Assembly: GCF_021976095.1 (NCBI RefSeq)
Contig: NW_025813447.1
Coordinates: 7,445,532 to 7,509,531 of the forward strand
Reading direction: 5' to 3'
DNA from: Xenia sp. Carnegie-2017
Taxonomy: Eukaryota > Cnidaria > Anthozoa > Malacalcyonacea > Xeniidae
Length of the DNA stretch: 64,000 bases
The position numbers and the translations under genes are program-made. How positions within the stretch are numbered: position 1 is the stretch's first letter; every line of letters starts with the position of its first letter. Positions 12,245 to 26,442 of this stretch are shown in pieces. A model generated the notes under the pieces. It made no database searches, was not told the origin of the DNA, and saw only the letters and a list, made by a program, of their open reading frames with translations.

Positions 12245-14880
12245 GTTGTTACCACGCTAATGTACGAGGGGGTGTTGTAACCATGGCGCCATTAACACAA
12301 ACATACTCCTTGCTGTTCGGTCTTTGCAAGTTGGAGTCGGTCGAATGAATGATAAAAATGAGCTACGATTAATCAAAACGTAATTCATTGTTAATGTGAT
12401 ACTGTGAGAATTTTGTGATACAAAGTAGTTGTTTTCTATTACAACTTATACTAGTTGATACAAAGCATGTTTGTAATTCACCAATAATTCCAATTATCAT
12501 TCCGAGCATAATCAGACACAGCGAAACCCTTTTAAAACTGTCTGCCATTGTCTTGTGATTTTCATCTGCATTTGATCCAAAGTGGAAGTCGCCCGTTTCC
12601 GACTTCTCACATTCAGCTCCTCTTTAAGTCGTTTATCAGCGGCAATCACACAATACATGCACCACTTCAAAAACAAAACAATAATCGGGAGCAATTACCT
12701 ACTACATGTTGATGAAATTACACTTGGCTTCGAAAAAATGAACGGGGTGATAATATTATACGCAGTTTCACAATATTATACGCTGTTGATATTTTACGCA
12801 GCGAATTTGTTCTCCTAATTACGTCACATCCGGTACAGAGTCTCCTACTTCTAGGCCAAAAAAGTCCATTAAGATGAAATTTTCGACCTATTAAATATGT
12901 TGCAAATTTTCTTAAAATCATCTAAAGAAGTTATTTTCCTGACACTAGTATAGGCACTTCAATATATTCCTGAAATATGCTTCGTCTTTGGAGAGTTTAA
13001 AATATCTGAAATATCAGGAAGTGGGTACTGAATACAAAAAGCGACTGTAAAATGTTACAAGTGTGATAACTATCTTCATCCGCTGGCTGGATTGTTCGAA
13101 GATGCACGCGCTGGAAGAGAAGGAACGCGCTCGTTTTCCAAACTTTATAAATGAAATTGAAGGAATTCGTAGATTTGGATCTTGAAGTTGCAAATCTTTG
13201 GGATGTTGAAAACTCGCCCACATAGTGAACAAGACAAAGACACGTACGTCAGTAGCGCAGGAAGGTAGCGCTACAAGGGGCTTAATTTTTTGTTTCGTTT
13301 GAGAACCGAAATGAATTAATATTATTTCTTGGTCCAAATTTTACCAAGGCATTCTTTCGACTTTACTTCAAATTATTATATTATTGATACACGCTGTGTT
13401 TGATGATAACATATTTTACACACAAAGACATTTTGTTTTCTGTATATATCATGCAAAGGCTTTTTGTGCTGCAAATCAAAGGAAAGGGATTTTCCCTTTC
13501 ACGACATCATGCTAAACGAGATAAACTTTCTCGGATGCATGTATGCATAAATCTAGTTAAGCTATCTCTGTACAACTGATCAAAAGAATGAGAACGAACT
13601 TAAATTCGAATTATGATGAATGCATAGCATGCATACATAGTACCATTTGGACCTTCCAACTACTTAATGTTCTTAATCATTGAAATACACGTTTTTGTAA
13701 AAGCTAACACATACATAGTTCTAGAACTGAAATATATGGTCGACGAATTTCGAATTTTGAGCTACGAATGCTAACGCCCGACAATGGATTTGTTTTGAAT
13801 CGATGGTTTAAGATATAGGAAGTCTATAGCTATGGAGTGTTAAATTTCCTTAAAATCTTTTTTCATAGAGCGTGCTACATAGCTACTTAAGATACAGAGA
13901 TCAGTAACTTATTTCAGGTTTTTTATTTATTCTTGCAGCTGTACATTTATATGGTATTAACTGCCTGAAGATACAATTCTACACAAAAGTGTGTTTTGAA
14001 AGTACCGTTGAAGCTCTAAACAAGCTTGTCGCCACCCTTACGTGAATTTCAAATGATGACATTCAATGAGAACATCATGTCAACTGGAGCGATGCTTCTG
14101 CATGTGTCTTAAGAACAACTTCTTCATACGAAATCCAAAAACTCTCAAAATCTACCCCTGATTGTAGAGAGTTTGTTTTAAGACAGGAAGTCGATACTAA
14201 TTACACCAAATACTCTAGATCTTTACACGTTTGACTTGTCTCCATCCGCTGACTTTAGATGTGCGTGCAATTTCGCACTGAAAATATTCCATTCATTTTT
14301 AGCATCTAATGACATTAAAATACGGCAATTCAAACAGAAACGGATGTCTTATCCGAACAGTGCATCGTATACATCTGCAAAGTTTTCCTGTATTGTATAG
14401 AATGTCTTTGGATGTCTTCGAATCAAGCTGCCTATTTCTACTTGCACAGACTGAGAGCATTCGAAGATAAATGCCCTACAGTACAAATTGTACAAGTCGA
14501 CCGGATTCTGAAAAAAACAAAGTCCTTTTCATCTTTTTTTAGCACAAATAGGCAGGAATACGAATGAAGATAAAAGTGGGGTGCGACTGACCCGTAAAAT
14601 TCGACTTCCTTTGTGGTAGAAACAATAATGCATTGAATATTATTGTAATTATCGACATATATGAGCTGCAAAAGAAACAAGATAGGGCATCGGCAAACGT
14701 TTAATGACGATGATGTAGCTATGTATGCTTGGTATTTACTTCCGAAAATTTGCTCGTGCGTTGGCGTAGATGCTGCTGCGGAATATCTATAGAGCAGCTA
14801 TCACCGATACAAGAACAGAAACGATAGATAAGATCATACCAGTACAACGTGGCAAATGAAATGTTAATGTCTGGAGAAAA

Positions 14881-17750
14881 ATGGCCCAAGCTAAAAGTAA
14901 GTGAATTTTCTGTGTACTTATAAATCTAACCAGTATCCATTACATCTTGCTTGTCAATTTGCTGGTAAAAACTGAAAGAGAAAGTTTTTTAAAAGGTAAA
15001 AGGCACAGTGCTTTCTTGTATCTATACCATACAATATGTACATAATCCTACAGTTGCATCTCTTTCACCAAACAGTGGGAGAAGAGCGATAACGTTATGA
15101 AAACAATGCATATCTACTTTGTTCGACCTCGTCAATGTATTTACACCAGCATTCACGTGCAACACGTACAGAAACAACAAAATTTACCCGGCGCCATTTT
15201 TCGTCAATAATGGCCAATAACTGTAGCTACTTCATTCACAGTGTTGGACAAAACACGGCAAGTCTATTTTCAAGTCAAGCAAAATATCTTCTCAACAATG
15301 TTAGTTGTCGTAAATATAAACAAATTCAATTGCACTAATTAATAAGACCAAGGTATAAATGTGTAGCTACATTTCAAAATGAGCTGTGGTAATTTATTAT
15401 AACGAACATTATATCTGCTATTGCTATAATACATTTATAACATAGTATATCTTTTTCATGTCAATCTAAGAGTATACCTTCCTTTCACACAAGAAAATTT
15501 GTTCAAACGGAAGTTCAGAAATATTCTCATTAAGTACATACAAGTACAATGAGAAGCAAGATTTATGTCAGGAATATATTTCATTTTGCTTATTTAAGAG
15601 AGTTCAACTCCTCCTTGACTGAGAAACTTACGTTCGTTTTGAAATCAAAGGACCCCATTAAGGTTGTCTTGTGTTAACTTTGCATTGCATGGAAGGCTCG
15701 ACAACATTAAAAATAAAAAAATATCTTTATAGGTTTACGAGGCCCTACAGTGGCAATTGAAATGCATCATATAGCAATAGCTTTTGAAGATTATATTTGT
15801 AATTGAAAAGCCAAACGCAAAGATTACTTAAAGCATGACAAGTTAAGTGTTGATTCCTTTCGTGTATAGTTGGAGAAAAATGAAAAGAAAAAATATGATT
15901 TTCCACAGAATACCATTCATCTATGGATCATTTATCATGATTAAATTTATTGTTGTTGTTATCAAGCATTCTTACATGTTGACTTCTGCATTAAATTCTT
16001 TTATGTCATCTTACAAGAACCTAATATCTACCAGTCATGATAAATTTACAAATGCAAACATAAACATTAAACAAATAAAACTACATAAAACGACCATATG
16101 AAATTTAAGACTCCCAGTTTGTAAGGACTTAACTTTTTCTTTTAATCACAGAGTCAACTTGATTTTGGACATCTCTCATTAATTCATTAGGTATAGCTTA
16201 AACCAATGGAACCTAATCTAGCTTTAGTTTTGACTCACGAAGGGTATCTGTCGCCTCTAATCCAACATTGAATTACTTCATAAACATCTAGAGTAGATTT
16301 TTCAATAAGAACGAGTAAATAATTGTTTTATTATTGTGCATATAGAAAGTAAACGTAACAGCAGCAGAAAATCGCTGTATTTGTGGGAGTTTTTGTACGG
16401 ACTGTTAGAAGATGAGGAGTGTAAACATGTGATAGAATGGACGAATAAGGAAGAAAGATTATACTCAATCAACGATGCGGAAGAACTTGCCAAGCTGTGG
16501 GGAACTGTAAAGAATCGACCAAAAATGGACCAATTCAAGTTATTTCGAGACATGAGAACCTATTATGATAGAGGATTGCTCAAAAAGGTATGTCTAACAA
16601 TGAACGAGCTCCAAATTCAAGTGTGTACTTCTTCAAGTGTTTATTTAAGCGTGTGAGTTTATAAGTGTGTAAATTTTCATTGTTGCCATGGTGTGTATGA
16701 CGAAGGTTGATACAAAGTTAAGTCATATTGAAGTGAATTCCCAAGAATTCTTACCTTTCGCACAACAATAATTTTAGTACGCTTTATACATGCTGGTCTA
16801 ATTGCGCATTTGACACTTTCTTGAATTTATCAATTCCAAGAATGCCATCACCAAAGAGTATCAAGTCAAATTGTATGAAGCCATCAGTTTGCTTATGAAT
16901 GGTGTTTATGCAAAATACATGTCTAAATTACTAAAAACACTCAATGATCTTTACACGCCAAAATAACCAAAATGACGAACACTTCAAATAATTGCCATTA
17001 GAGATTTCAACACACATCAAACATATTCTTTGTTGAGGTTCTTGTCCTGACAACTCTTTAAAAGTTGACCAGCCAGTCGACTAACATGATCAGCATGTTC
17101 AAAGATTTTTCTGATTGATTGTTATGAATGTTTTCTCGTAAGATTGACGCACATGTACGTCGAACTGTTTTTCTTGCCAAGTGAAGCTTCAAACACCTAT
17201 CATTACGAAACGTGAAACTATTACAAATGCTTTACTCGTTTTACAGATAAAGGGCTACCATCGCGTCTATAAGTTTCTTTCTATACCATACGAGATGGAC
17301 GGGTGTGGACAAAAAGCTGAATTACCAAACGAGAACACCGATAAAGACATGATTTCAACGAATACAAACGATCTTTTTGACCATCTGAAAAGTTCGGAGG
17401 TTGACGTAAAGAAACGTCAATCATCGGAAGACCAATCCCGTTCATGGAAGTGCTTTCGCCCTCGAGTACAAAGCTCCTCGTCGTTTTCTAGTGAAAGTAG
17501 TTCCTCTAGTATGGACGATCAAAGAAATGATTCTTATTCAATATCCCTGATGAATGATGATGACGACATTACAGTGAATTCTTTATTGGACTCAGTTGAC
17601 TACTCAAAATCCGTCATGACCAATCATAACAGACAAAACCTCATACCTCCAACAGACATCGACGACATTACAGTGAACTCTTTATTAGACTCAGCTGATT
17701 CCCGAAAATACGTTACCGAAAATTTCCAAGCGTTAACTGATTCGTCTTAA
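14881..17750 (+). CDS. ETS-domain transcription factor, tandem copy 3 (3 exons)
   Basis: Exons are 14,881-14,896, 16,346-16,587 and 17,247-17,750, giving an uninterrupted 253-residue frame. The second acceptor is TTTTACAG rather than the TTTTATAG of the other copies. The ETS domain is complete, but the recognition helix reads FRDMRTYYD: the small residue between the two DNA-contact arginines, alanine in most ETS proteins, is aspartate (codon 16,549-16,551). An acidic side chain there would be expected to weaken or alter DNA binding; this is an inference. Other changes in the domain include F45Y and T50A. The tail, with its serine run and both DDITVNSLLDS motifs, is conserved. Intron 1 lacks about 70 bp found in the other copies. 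Confidence 0.88.
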
Positions 17751-18185
17751 AAATGAGAACTGCCCAAGGAGATTTTGCGAGACAAAAACTTGATCACTGG
17801 TCCTACGACACAAGAACGCATTTTATTTTAAATATGGTTAGCACCTGTGTGATCACGTATCATATATTTTTTAACCGGACTCGGTCGAATGAGCTTCCAC
17901 TTTGATCTGGTGAAAAACATTTTCATTTATGGCAACACTGAAATATTATGGATTTGGATTTATTCATTTTATCGAATTGAGGAATTTATAACAGCAATAC
18001 GTAAATCTCGTTGCGATACCAAGGCTACGGTTTTTATTGTCGACGCACACGTCATACATATGTACGACAGTAGGAATTATTTGTTGGTACTTGAAGTGGC
18101 ATAAAAAGCTACGAAAATCATTACTGACACATGACTTTAACAAATTAAAGTACGAGATCATTTAGGGACATTCACTCGGTGGTTT

Positions 18186-18191
18186 AATAAA
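18186..18191 (+). terminator. Poly(A) signal of ETS copy 3
   Basis: AATAAA is conserved in position relative to the other units. Confidence 0.5.
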
Positions 18192-18721
18192 AAACTAGTT
18201 CAAGCTTAAAGAATGTGTGAACCAAGATACGTTGAGCACTTTTGTTCATGTTTACATCGTTACTTTTGAGCTTGCGGAACACTGAATTCAATTTCGTCAC
18301 CAACGTCGCCAACTTTATTTGAAAGTTAGCAAATTGACTAAAACCTTATTTTACATCAATTATTATCGTTTGACTAACTTGCATAGGCTGCAATAACAAA
18401 ATCCGCCATTTTCTCGACACTCAAAATGGCCGACACGCTGTGATTAACGCGAAATGCATCTTGGTCGACACACATTCTTTAAGTTCATAATGCGAATATA
18501 AAAAGCAATTGAAAAAATTGACATTCAAATACAAATTCTCTTCATTGTCCAGCATATAAGTATAACAAGAAATTTTCGTGTATAATATATATTTGCTGCA
18601 TATGAATTGAATGGAGAAGTGTTTTTTAATAGTTTGACTGTAACAATGAATGTACTTTAAATAACCTTTGTCATGTACTTGCTAAAATCTGCGTTCATCA
18701 TCAGCGCTGAATTCAAAGACA

Positions 18722-19886
18722 AATGATTTAGCTCTCAATCCTCTAGATGTCTAACTACCGTGTCAAGGTGAGACAAGGATGTCATCTTGAAAGGGTGGCA
18801 AAAAAGCAAAACACAAAATGAAAAATCAGCTGAAAGAAGGTTTAAAACTCAATCCTATCAAACATTTTGAAAATCAAACCTAGACTATCAACTTTGCAAC
18901 TGTCTATTAGCTCAGGAAAAGCAGATATTAGCCTTAAATATCGTCAGTTTTGCCACCTTTCAAGATGGCGGCTTGCCTCACTCGTAACTATGGAATTTCA
19001 GCGGAATCAGCTATCTAGATTGGATTCTAGGTCATCGAATAGACCATAAATTTTAATTTAAGATTACAACGATGACTATCTGTGTACGTGATTCGTTCTT
19101 GTAAAGACTACAGACCGAAATCGATGATTCTTTGAATCATTGTTACCCAATGACCTTGAACCCAATCTACTAGATATCTGACTCGGTTAGCACTATTTTC
19201 CACCCAGCAAACCGCCCTTTACTTTACACAATCGGAAATAAATTAAAGATGGCGGCTAATGGGAAAGAACCAAAAGCTAAAAGGAAACCATGCATGCACT
19301 GGTGCTAGGTCGTTTTGAGATGGCGAGTAATTTTATATTTTTATAATACAGTTTTTAATATCAACATATGAAAATATTTACAGATAAATGTTGCAGTATA
19401 AATTTTCATGCAACCACCTTAAGTTATAAACTTATAATCCAGGCTGGAAAATATGTCGTTTTTCGACGATTGTGTAAAATATTATATAAAATATTATATT
19501 GTGTAAAATATTACATTGTGTAAAATATTATATTGTGTAAAATATTATATTTCAAAGTAAAGGGCGGTTTGCTGGGTGGAAAATAGTGCTAACCATCTGA
19601 CTCCGTTATAGAGGGCTCTGATAGTAATGAGTGAGGCAAGCCGCCATCTTGAAATGTGGTAAAACTGACGATATTACGACTAATATCTTCTTTTGCTGAG
19701 TTGATACTTGATAGACAGTCACAAAGTTGATAGTCTAGGTTTAATTCTTGAAATATTTGATAGGATGAGTTTTTTAAACTTTGTTTTAATTGCCTTTTCA
19801 TTTTGATTTTGCCATCTTTCAAGATGACATCCTTGCTCACCTTGACACGGTAGTAAGACATCTAGAAGATTGGGATCTAAATCATT
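18722..19886. mobile_element. Foldback element, unit 3, interrupted by a MITE
   Basis: The same near-palindrome as in the other units is enlarged to about 1165 bp by a 410-bp insertion in its right arm at 19,185-19,594. The outer arms (AATGATTTAG at the left, its complement at the right) are intact. Confidence 0.8.
19185..19594. mobile_element. 410-bp MITE with 41-bp inverted repeats and 9-bp target duplication
   Basis: The ends are perfect inverted repeats of 41 bp (19,185-19,225 and 19,554-19,594) beginning GGTTAGCACTATTTTCCACC. The 9-bp sequence ATCTGACTC occurs once at this site in units 1, 2 and 4 (with small changes in unit 1) and flanks the element on both sides here (19,176-19,184 and 19,595-19,603). 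There is no coding capacity; the right half has a short ATTGTGTAAAATATT repeat. Long inverted repeats with a 9-bp duplication suggest a Mutator-type non-autonomous element. It is absent from the other three units, so it inserted after the array formed. Confidence 0.92.
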
Positions 19887-22531
19887 GTTGTTACCACGCT
19901 AATGTACGAGGGGGTGTTGTAACCATGGCGCCATTAACACAAACATACTCCTTGCTGTTCGGTCTTTGCAAGTTGGAGTCGGTCGAATGAATGATAAAAA
20001 TGAGCTACGATTAATCAAAACGTAATTCATTGTTAATGTGATACTGTGAGAATTTTGTGATACAAAGTAGTTGTTTTCTATTACAACTTATACTAGTTGA
20101 TACAAAGCATGTTTGTAATTCACCAATAATTCCAATTATCATTCCGAGCATAATCAGACACAGCGAAACCCTTTTAAAACTGTCTGCCATTGTCTTGTAA
20201 TTTTCATCTGCATTTGATCCAAAGTGGAAGTCGCCCGTTTCCCACTTCTCACATTCAGCTCCTCTTTAAGTCGTTTATCAGCGGCAATCACACAATACAT
20301 GCACCACTTCAAAAACAAAACAATAATCGGGAGCAATTACCTACTACGATTTTGCGTGGAAATGTTGATGAAATTACACTTGGCTTCGAAAAAATGAACG
20401 GGGTGATAATATTATACGCAGTTTCACAATATTATACGCTGTTGATATTTTACGCAGCGAATTTGTTCTCCTAATTACGTCACATCCGGTACAGAGTCTC
20501 CTACTTCTAGGCCAAAAAAGTCCATTAAGATGAAATTTTCGACCTATTAAATATGTTGCAAATTTTCTTAAAATCATCTAAAGAAGTTATTTTCCTGACA
20601 CTAGTATAGGCACTTCAATATATTCCTGAAATATGCTTCGTCTTTGGAGAGTTTAAAATATCTGAAATATCAGGAAGTGGGTACTGAATACAAAAAGCGA
20701 CTGTAAAATGTTACAAGTGTGATAACTATCTTCATCCGCTGGCTGGATTGTTCGAAGATGCACGCGCTGGAAGAGAAGGAACGCGCTCGTTTTCCAAACT
20801 TTATAAATGAAATTGAAGGAATTCGTAGATTTGGATCTTGAAGTTGCAAATCTTTGGGATGTTGAAAACTCGCCCACATAGTGAACAAGACAAAGACACG
20901 TACGTCAGTAGCGCAGGAAGGTAGCGCTACAAGGGGCTTAATTTTTTGTTTCGATTGAGAACCGAAATTAATTAATATTATTTCTTGGTCCAAATTTTAC
21001 CAAGGCATTCTTTCGACTTTACTTCAAATTATTATATTATTGATACACGCTGTGTTTGATGATAACATATTTTACACACAAAGACATTTTGTTTTCTGTA
21101 TATATCATGCAAAGGCTTTTTGTGCTGCAAATCAAAGCAAAGGGATTTTCCCTTTCACGACATCATGCTAAACGAGATAAACTTTCTCGGATGCATGTAT
21201 GCATAAATCTAGTTAAGCTATCTCTGTACAACTGATCAAAAGAATGAGAACGAACTTAAATTCGAATTATGATGAATGCATAGCATGCATACATAGTACC
21301 ATTTGGACCTTCCAACTACTTAATGTTCTTAATCATTGAAATACACGTTTTTATAAAAGCTAACGCATACATAGTTCTAGAACTGAAATATATGGTCGAC
21401 GAATTTCGAATTTTGAGCTACGAATGCTAACGCCCGACAATGGATTTGTTTTAAATCGATGGTTTAAGATATAGGAAGTCTATAGCTATGGAGTGCTAAA
21501 TTTCCTTAAAATCTTTTTTCATAGAGCGTGCTACATAGCTACTTAAGATACAGAGATCAGTATTTCAGGTTTTTTATTTACTCTTGCAGCTGTACATTTA
21601 TATGGTATTAACTGCCTGAAGATACAATTCTACACAAAAGTGTGTTTTGAAAGTACCGTTGAAGCTCTAAACAAGCTTGTCGCCACCCTTACGTGAATTT
21701 CAAATGATGACATTCAATGAGAACATCATGTCAACTGGAGCGATGCTTCTGCATGTGTCTTAAGAACAACTTCTTCATACGAAATCCAAAAACTCTCAAA
21801 ATCTACCCCTGATTGTAGAGAGTTTGTTTTAAGACAGGAAGTCGATACTAATTACACCAAATACTCTAGATCTTTACACGTTTGACTTGTCTCCATCCGC
21901 TGACTTTAGATGTGCGTGCAATTTCGCACTGAAAATATTCCATTCATTTTTAGCATCTAATGACATTAAAATACGGCAATTCAAACAGAAACGGATGTCT
22001 TATCCGAACAGTGCATCGTATACATCTGCAAAGTTTTCCTGTATTGTATAGAATGTCTTTGGATGTCTTCGAATCAAGCTGGCTATTTCTACTTGCACAG
22101 ACTGAGAGCATTCGAAGATAAATGCCCTACAGTACAAATTGTACAAGTCGACCGGATTCTGAAAAAAACAAAGTCCTTTTCATCTTTTTTTAGCACAAAT
22201 AGGCAGGAATACGAATGAAGATAAGAGTGGGACGTGACTTACCCGTAAAATTCGACTTCCTTTGTGGTAGAAACAATAATGCATTGAATATTATTGTAAT
22301 TATCGACATATATGAGCTGCAAAAGAAACAAGATAGGGCATCGGCAAACGTTTAATGACGATGATGTAGCTATGTATGCTTGGTATTTTCTTCCGAAAAT
22401 TTGCTCGTGCGTTGGCGTAGATGCTGCTGCGGAATATGTATAGAGCAGCTATCACCGATACAAGAACAGAAACGATAGATAAGATCATACCAGTACAACG
22501 TGGCAAATGAAATGTTAATGTCTGAAGAAAA

Positions 22532-25470
22532 ATGGCCCAAGCTAAAAGTAAGTGAATTTTCTGTGTACTTATAAATCTAACCAGTATCCATTATATCTTG
22601 CTTGTCAATTTGCTGGTAAAAACTGAAACAGAACGTTTTTTAAAAGGTAATAGGCACAGTACTTTCTTGTATCTATACCATACATTATATACATAATCCT
22701 ACAGTTGCATCTCTTTCACCTAACAGTGGGAGAAGAGCGATAAAGTTATGATAAACAATGCATATATACCTTGTTCGACCTCGTCAATGTATTTACACCA
22801 GCATTCACGTGCAACACGTACAGAAACAACAAAATTTACCGGCGCCATTTTTCGTCAATAATGGCCAATAACTGTAGCTACTTCATTCACAGTGTTGGAC
22901 AAAACACGGCAAGTCTATTTTCAAGTCAAGCAAAATATCTTCTCAACAATGTTAGTTGTCGTAAATATAAACAAATTCAATTGCACTAATTAATATGACC
23001 AAGGTATAAATGTGTGTAGCTACATTTCAAAATGAGCTGTGGTAATTTATTATAACGAACATTATATCTGCTATTGCCATAATACATTTATAACATAGTA
23101 TATCTTTTTTCATGTCAATCTAAGAGTATACCTTCCTTTCACACAAGAAAATTTGTTCAAACGGAAGTTCAGAAATATTCTCATTAAGTACATACAAGTA
23201 CAATGAGAAGCAAGATTTATGTCAGGAATATATTTCATTTTGCTTATTTAAGAGAGTTCAACTCCTCCTTGACTGAGAAACTTACGTTCGTTTTGAAATC
23301 AAAGGACCCCATTAAGGTTGTCTTGTGTTAACTTTGCATTGCATGGAAGGCTCGACAACATTAAAAATAAAAAAATATCTTTATAGGTTTACGAGGCCCT
23401 ACAGTGGCAATTGAAATGCATCATATAGCAATAGCTTTTGAAGATTATATTTGTAATTGAAAAGCCAAACGCAAAGATTACTTAAAGCATGACAAGTTAA
23501 GTGTTGATTCCTTTCGTGTATAGTTGGAGAAAATGAAAAGAAAAATATGATTTTCCACAGAATACCATTCATCTATGGATCATTTATCATGATTAAATTT
23601 ATTGTTGTTATCAAGCATTCTTACATGTTGACTTCTGCATTAAATTCTTTTATGTCATCTTACAAGAACCTAATATCTACCAGTCATGATAAATTTACAA
23701 ATGCAAACATAAACATTAAACAAATAAAACTACATAAAACGACCATATGAAATTTAAGACTCCCAGTTTGTAAGGACTTAACTTTTTCTTTTAATCACAG
23801 AGTCAACTTGATTTTGGACATCTCTCATTAATTCATTAGGTATAGCTTAAACCAATGGAACCTAATCTAGCTTTAGTTTTGACTCACGAAGGGTATCTGT
23901 CGCCTCTAATCCAACATTCTTCAAATGATTAAGAAACTTAAAATGATAGTGGTGGAACACACGAGAGATGAGGGAGGGAGGGGCGTTGAATTACTTCATA
24001 AACATCTAGAGTAGATTTTCAATGAGAACGAGTAAATAATTGTTTTATTATTGTGCATATAGAAAGTAAACGTAACAGCAGCAGAAAATCGCCGTATTTG
24101 TGGGAGTTTTTGTACGGACTGTTAGAAGATGAGGAGTGTAAACATGTGATAGAATGGACGAATAAGGAAGAAAGATTATTCTCAATTAACGATACGGAAG
24201 AACTTGCCAAGTTGTGGGGAACTGTAAAGAATCGACCAAAAATGGACCAGTTCAAGCTATTTCGAGCCATGAGAACCTGTTATGATAGAGGATTGCTCAA
24301 AAAGGTATGTCTAACAATGAACGAGCTCCAAATTCAAGTGTGTACTTCTTCAAGTGTTTATTTAAGCGTGTGAGTTTATAAGTGTGTAAATTTTCATTGT
24401 TGCCATGGTGTGTATGACGAAGGTTGATACAAAGTTAAGTCATATTGAAGTGAATTCCCAAGAATTCTTACCTTTCGCACAACAATAATTTTAGTACGCT
24501 TTATACATGCTGGTCTAATTGCGCATTTGACACTTTCTTGAATTTATCAATTCCAAGAATGCCATCACCAAAGAGTATCAAGTCAAATTGTATGAAGCCA
24601 TCAGTTTGCTTATGAATGGTGTTTATGCAAAATACATGTCTAAATTACTAAAAAAACACTCAATGATCTTTACACGCCAAAAATAACCAAAATGACGAAC
24701 ACTTCAAATAATTGCCATTAGAGATTTCAACACACATCAAACATATTCTTTGTTGAGGTTCTTGTCCTGACAACTCTTTAAAAGTTGACCAGCCAGTCGA
24801 CTAACATGATCAGCATGTTCAAAGATTTTTCTGATTGATTGTTATGAATGTTTTCTCGTAAGATTGACGCACATGTACGTCGAACTGTTTTTCTTGCTAA
24901 CTGAAGCTTCAAACACCTCTCATCACGAAACGTGAAACTATTACAAATACTTTACTCGTTTTATAGATAAAGGGCTACCATCGCGTCTATAAGTTTCTTT
25001 CCATACCATACGAGATGGACGGGTGTGGACAAAAAGCTGAATTACCAAACGAGAACACCGATAAAGACATGATTTCAACGAATAGAAACGATCTTTTTGA
25101 CTGTCTGAAAAGTTCGGAGGTTGACGTAAAGAAACGTCAATCATCGGATGACCAATCCCGTTCATGGAAGTGCTTTCGCCCTCGAGTACAAAGCTCCTCG
25201 TCGTTTTCTAGTGAAAGTAGTTCCTCTAGTATGGACGATCAAAGAAATGATTCTTATTCAATATCCCTGATGAATGATGATGACGACATTACAGTGAATT
25301 CTTTATTGGACTCAGTTGACTACTCAAAATCCGTCATGACCAATCATAACAGACAAAACCTCATACCTCCAACAGACATCGACGACATTACAGTGAACTC
25401 TTTATTAGACTCAGCTGATTCCCGAAAATACGTCACCGAAAATTTCCAAGCGTTAACTGATTCGTCTTAA
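22532..25470 (+). CDS. ETS-domain transcription factor, tandem copy 4 (3 exons)
   Basis: Exons are 22,532-22,547, 24,063-24,304 and 24,967-25,470, giving an intact 253-residue frame with the same phases. The recognition helix reads FRAMRTCYD: the second of the three aromatic positions after the arginines (residue 78) is cysteine (codon 24,278-24,280) instead of tyrosine. Most ETS proteins keep YYY or HYY here, so contact with the DNA backbone may be altered; this is inferred from the family. The tail carries a few private changes before the serine run, and the two repeated DDITVNSLLDS motifs are unchanged. This is the last copy before the array ends. Confidence 0.88.
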
Positions 25471-25907
25471 AAATGAGAACTGCCCAAGGAGATTTTGCGA
25501 GACAAAAAACTTGATCACTGGTCCTAGGACACAAGAACGCATTTTATTTTAAATATGGTTAGCACCTGTGTGATCACGTATCATATATTTTTTAACCGGA
25601 CTCGGTCGAATGAGCTTCCACTTTGATCTGGTGAAAAACATTTTCATTTATGGCAACACTGAAATATTATGGATTTGGATTTATTCATTTTATCGAATTG
25701 CGGAATTTATAACAGCAATACGTAAATCTCGTTGCGATACCAAGGCTACGGTTTTTATTGTCGACGCACACGTCATACATATGTACGACAGTAGGAATTA
25801 TTTGTTGGTACTTGAAGTGGCATAAAAAAGCTACGAAAATCATTACTGACACATGACTTTAACAAATTAAAGTACGAGATCATTTAGGGACATTCACTCG
25901 GTGGTTT

Positions 25908-25913
25908 AATAAA
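25908..25913 (+). terminator. Poly(A) signal of ETS copy 4
   Basis: AATAAA lies in the same relative place as in copies 1 to 3. Confidence 0.5.
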
Positions 25914-26442
25914 AAACTAGTTCAAGCTTAAAGAATGTGTGAACCAAGATACGTTGAGCACTTTTGTTCATGTTTACATCGTTACTTTTGAGCTTGCGGA
26001 ACACTGAATTCAATTTCGTCACCAACGTCGCCAACTTTATTTGAAAGTTAGCAAATTGACTAAAACCTTATTTTACATCAATTATTATCGTTTGACTAAC
26101 TTGCATAGGCTGCAATAACAAAATCCGCCATTTTCTCGACACTCAAAATGGCCGACACGCTGTGATTAACGCGAAATGCATCTTGGTCGACACACATTCT
26201 TTAAGTTCATAATGCGAATATAAAAAGCAATTGAAAAATTGACATTCAAATACAAATTCTCTTCATTGTCCAGCATATAAGTATAACAAGCAATTTTCGT
26301 GTATAATATATATTTGCTGCATATGAATTGAATGGAGAAGTGTTTTTTAATAGTTTGACTGTAACAATGAATGTACTTTAAATAACCTTTGTCATGTACT
26401 TGCTAAAATCTGCGTTCATCATCAGCGCTGAATTCAAAGACA

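Noticed and set aside
13014-13337. 107-codon minus-strand frame in the spacers
   Set aside because: It is open in three units, but the copies are too similar for that to count as evidence. There is no domain and no splice context.
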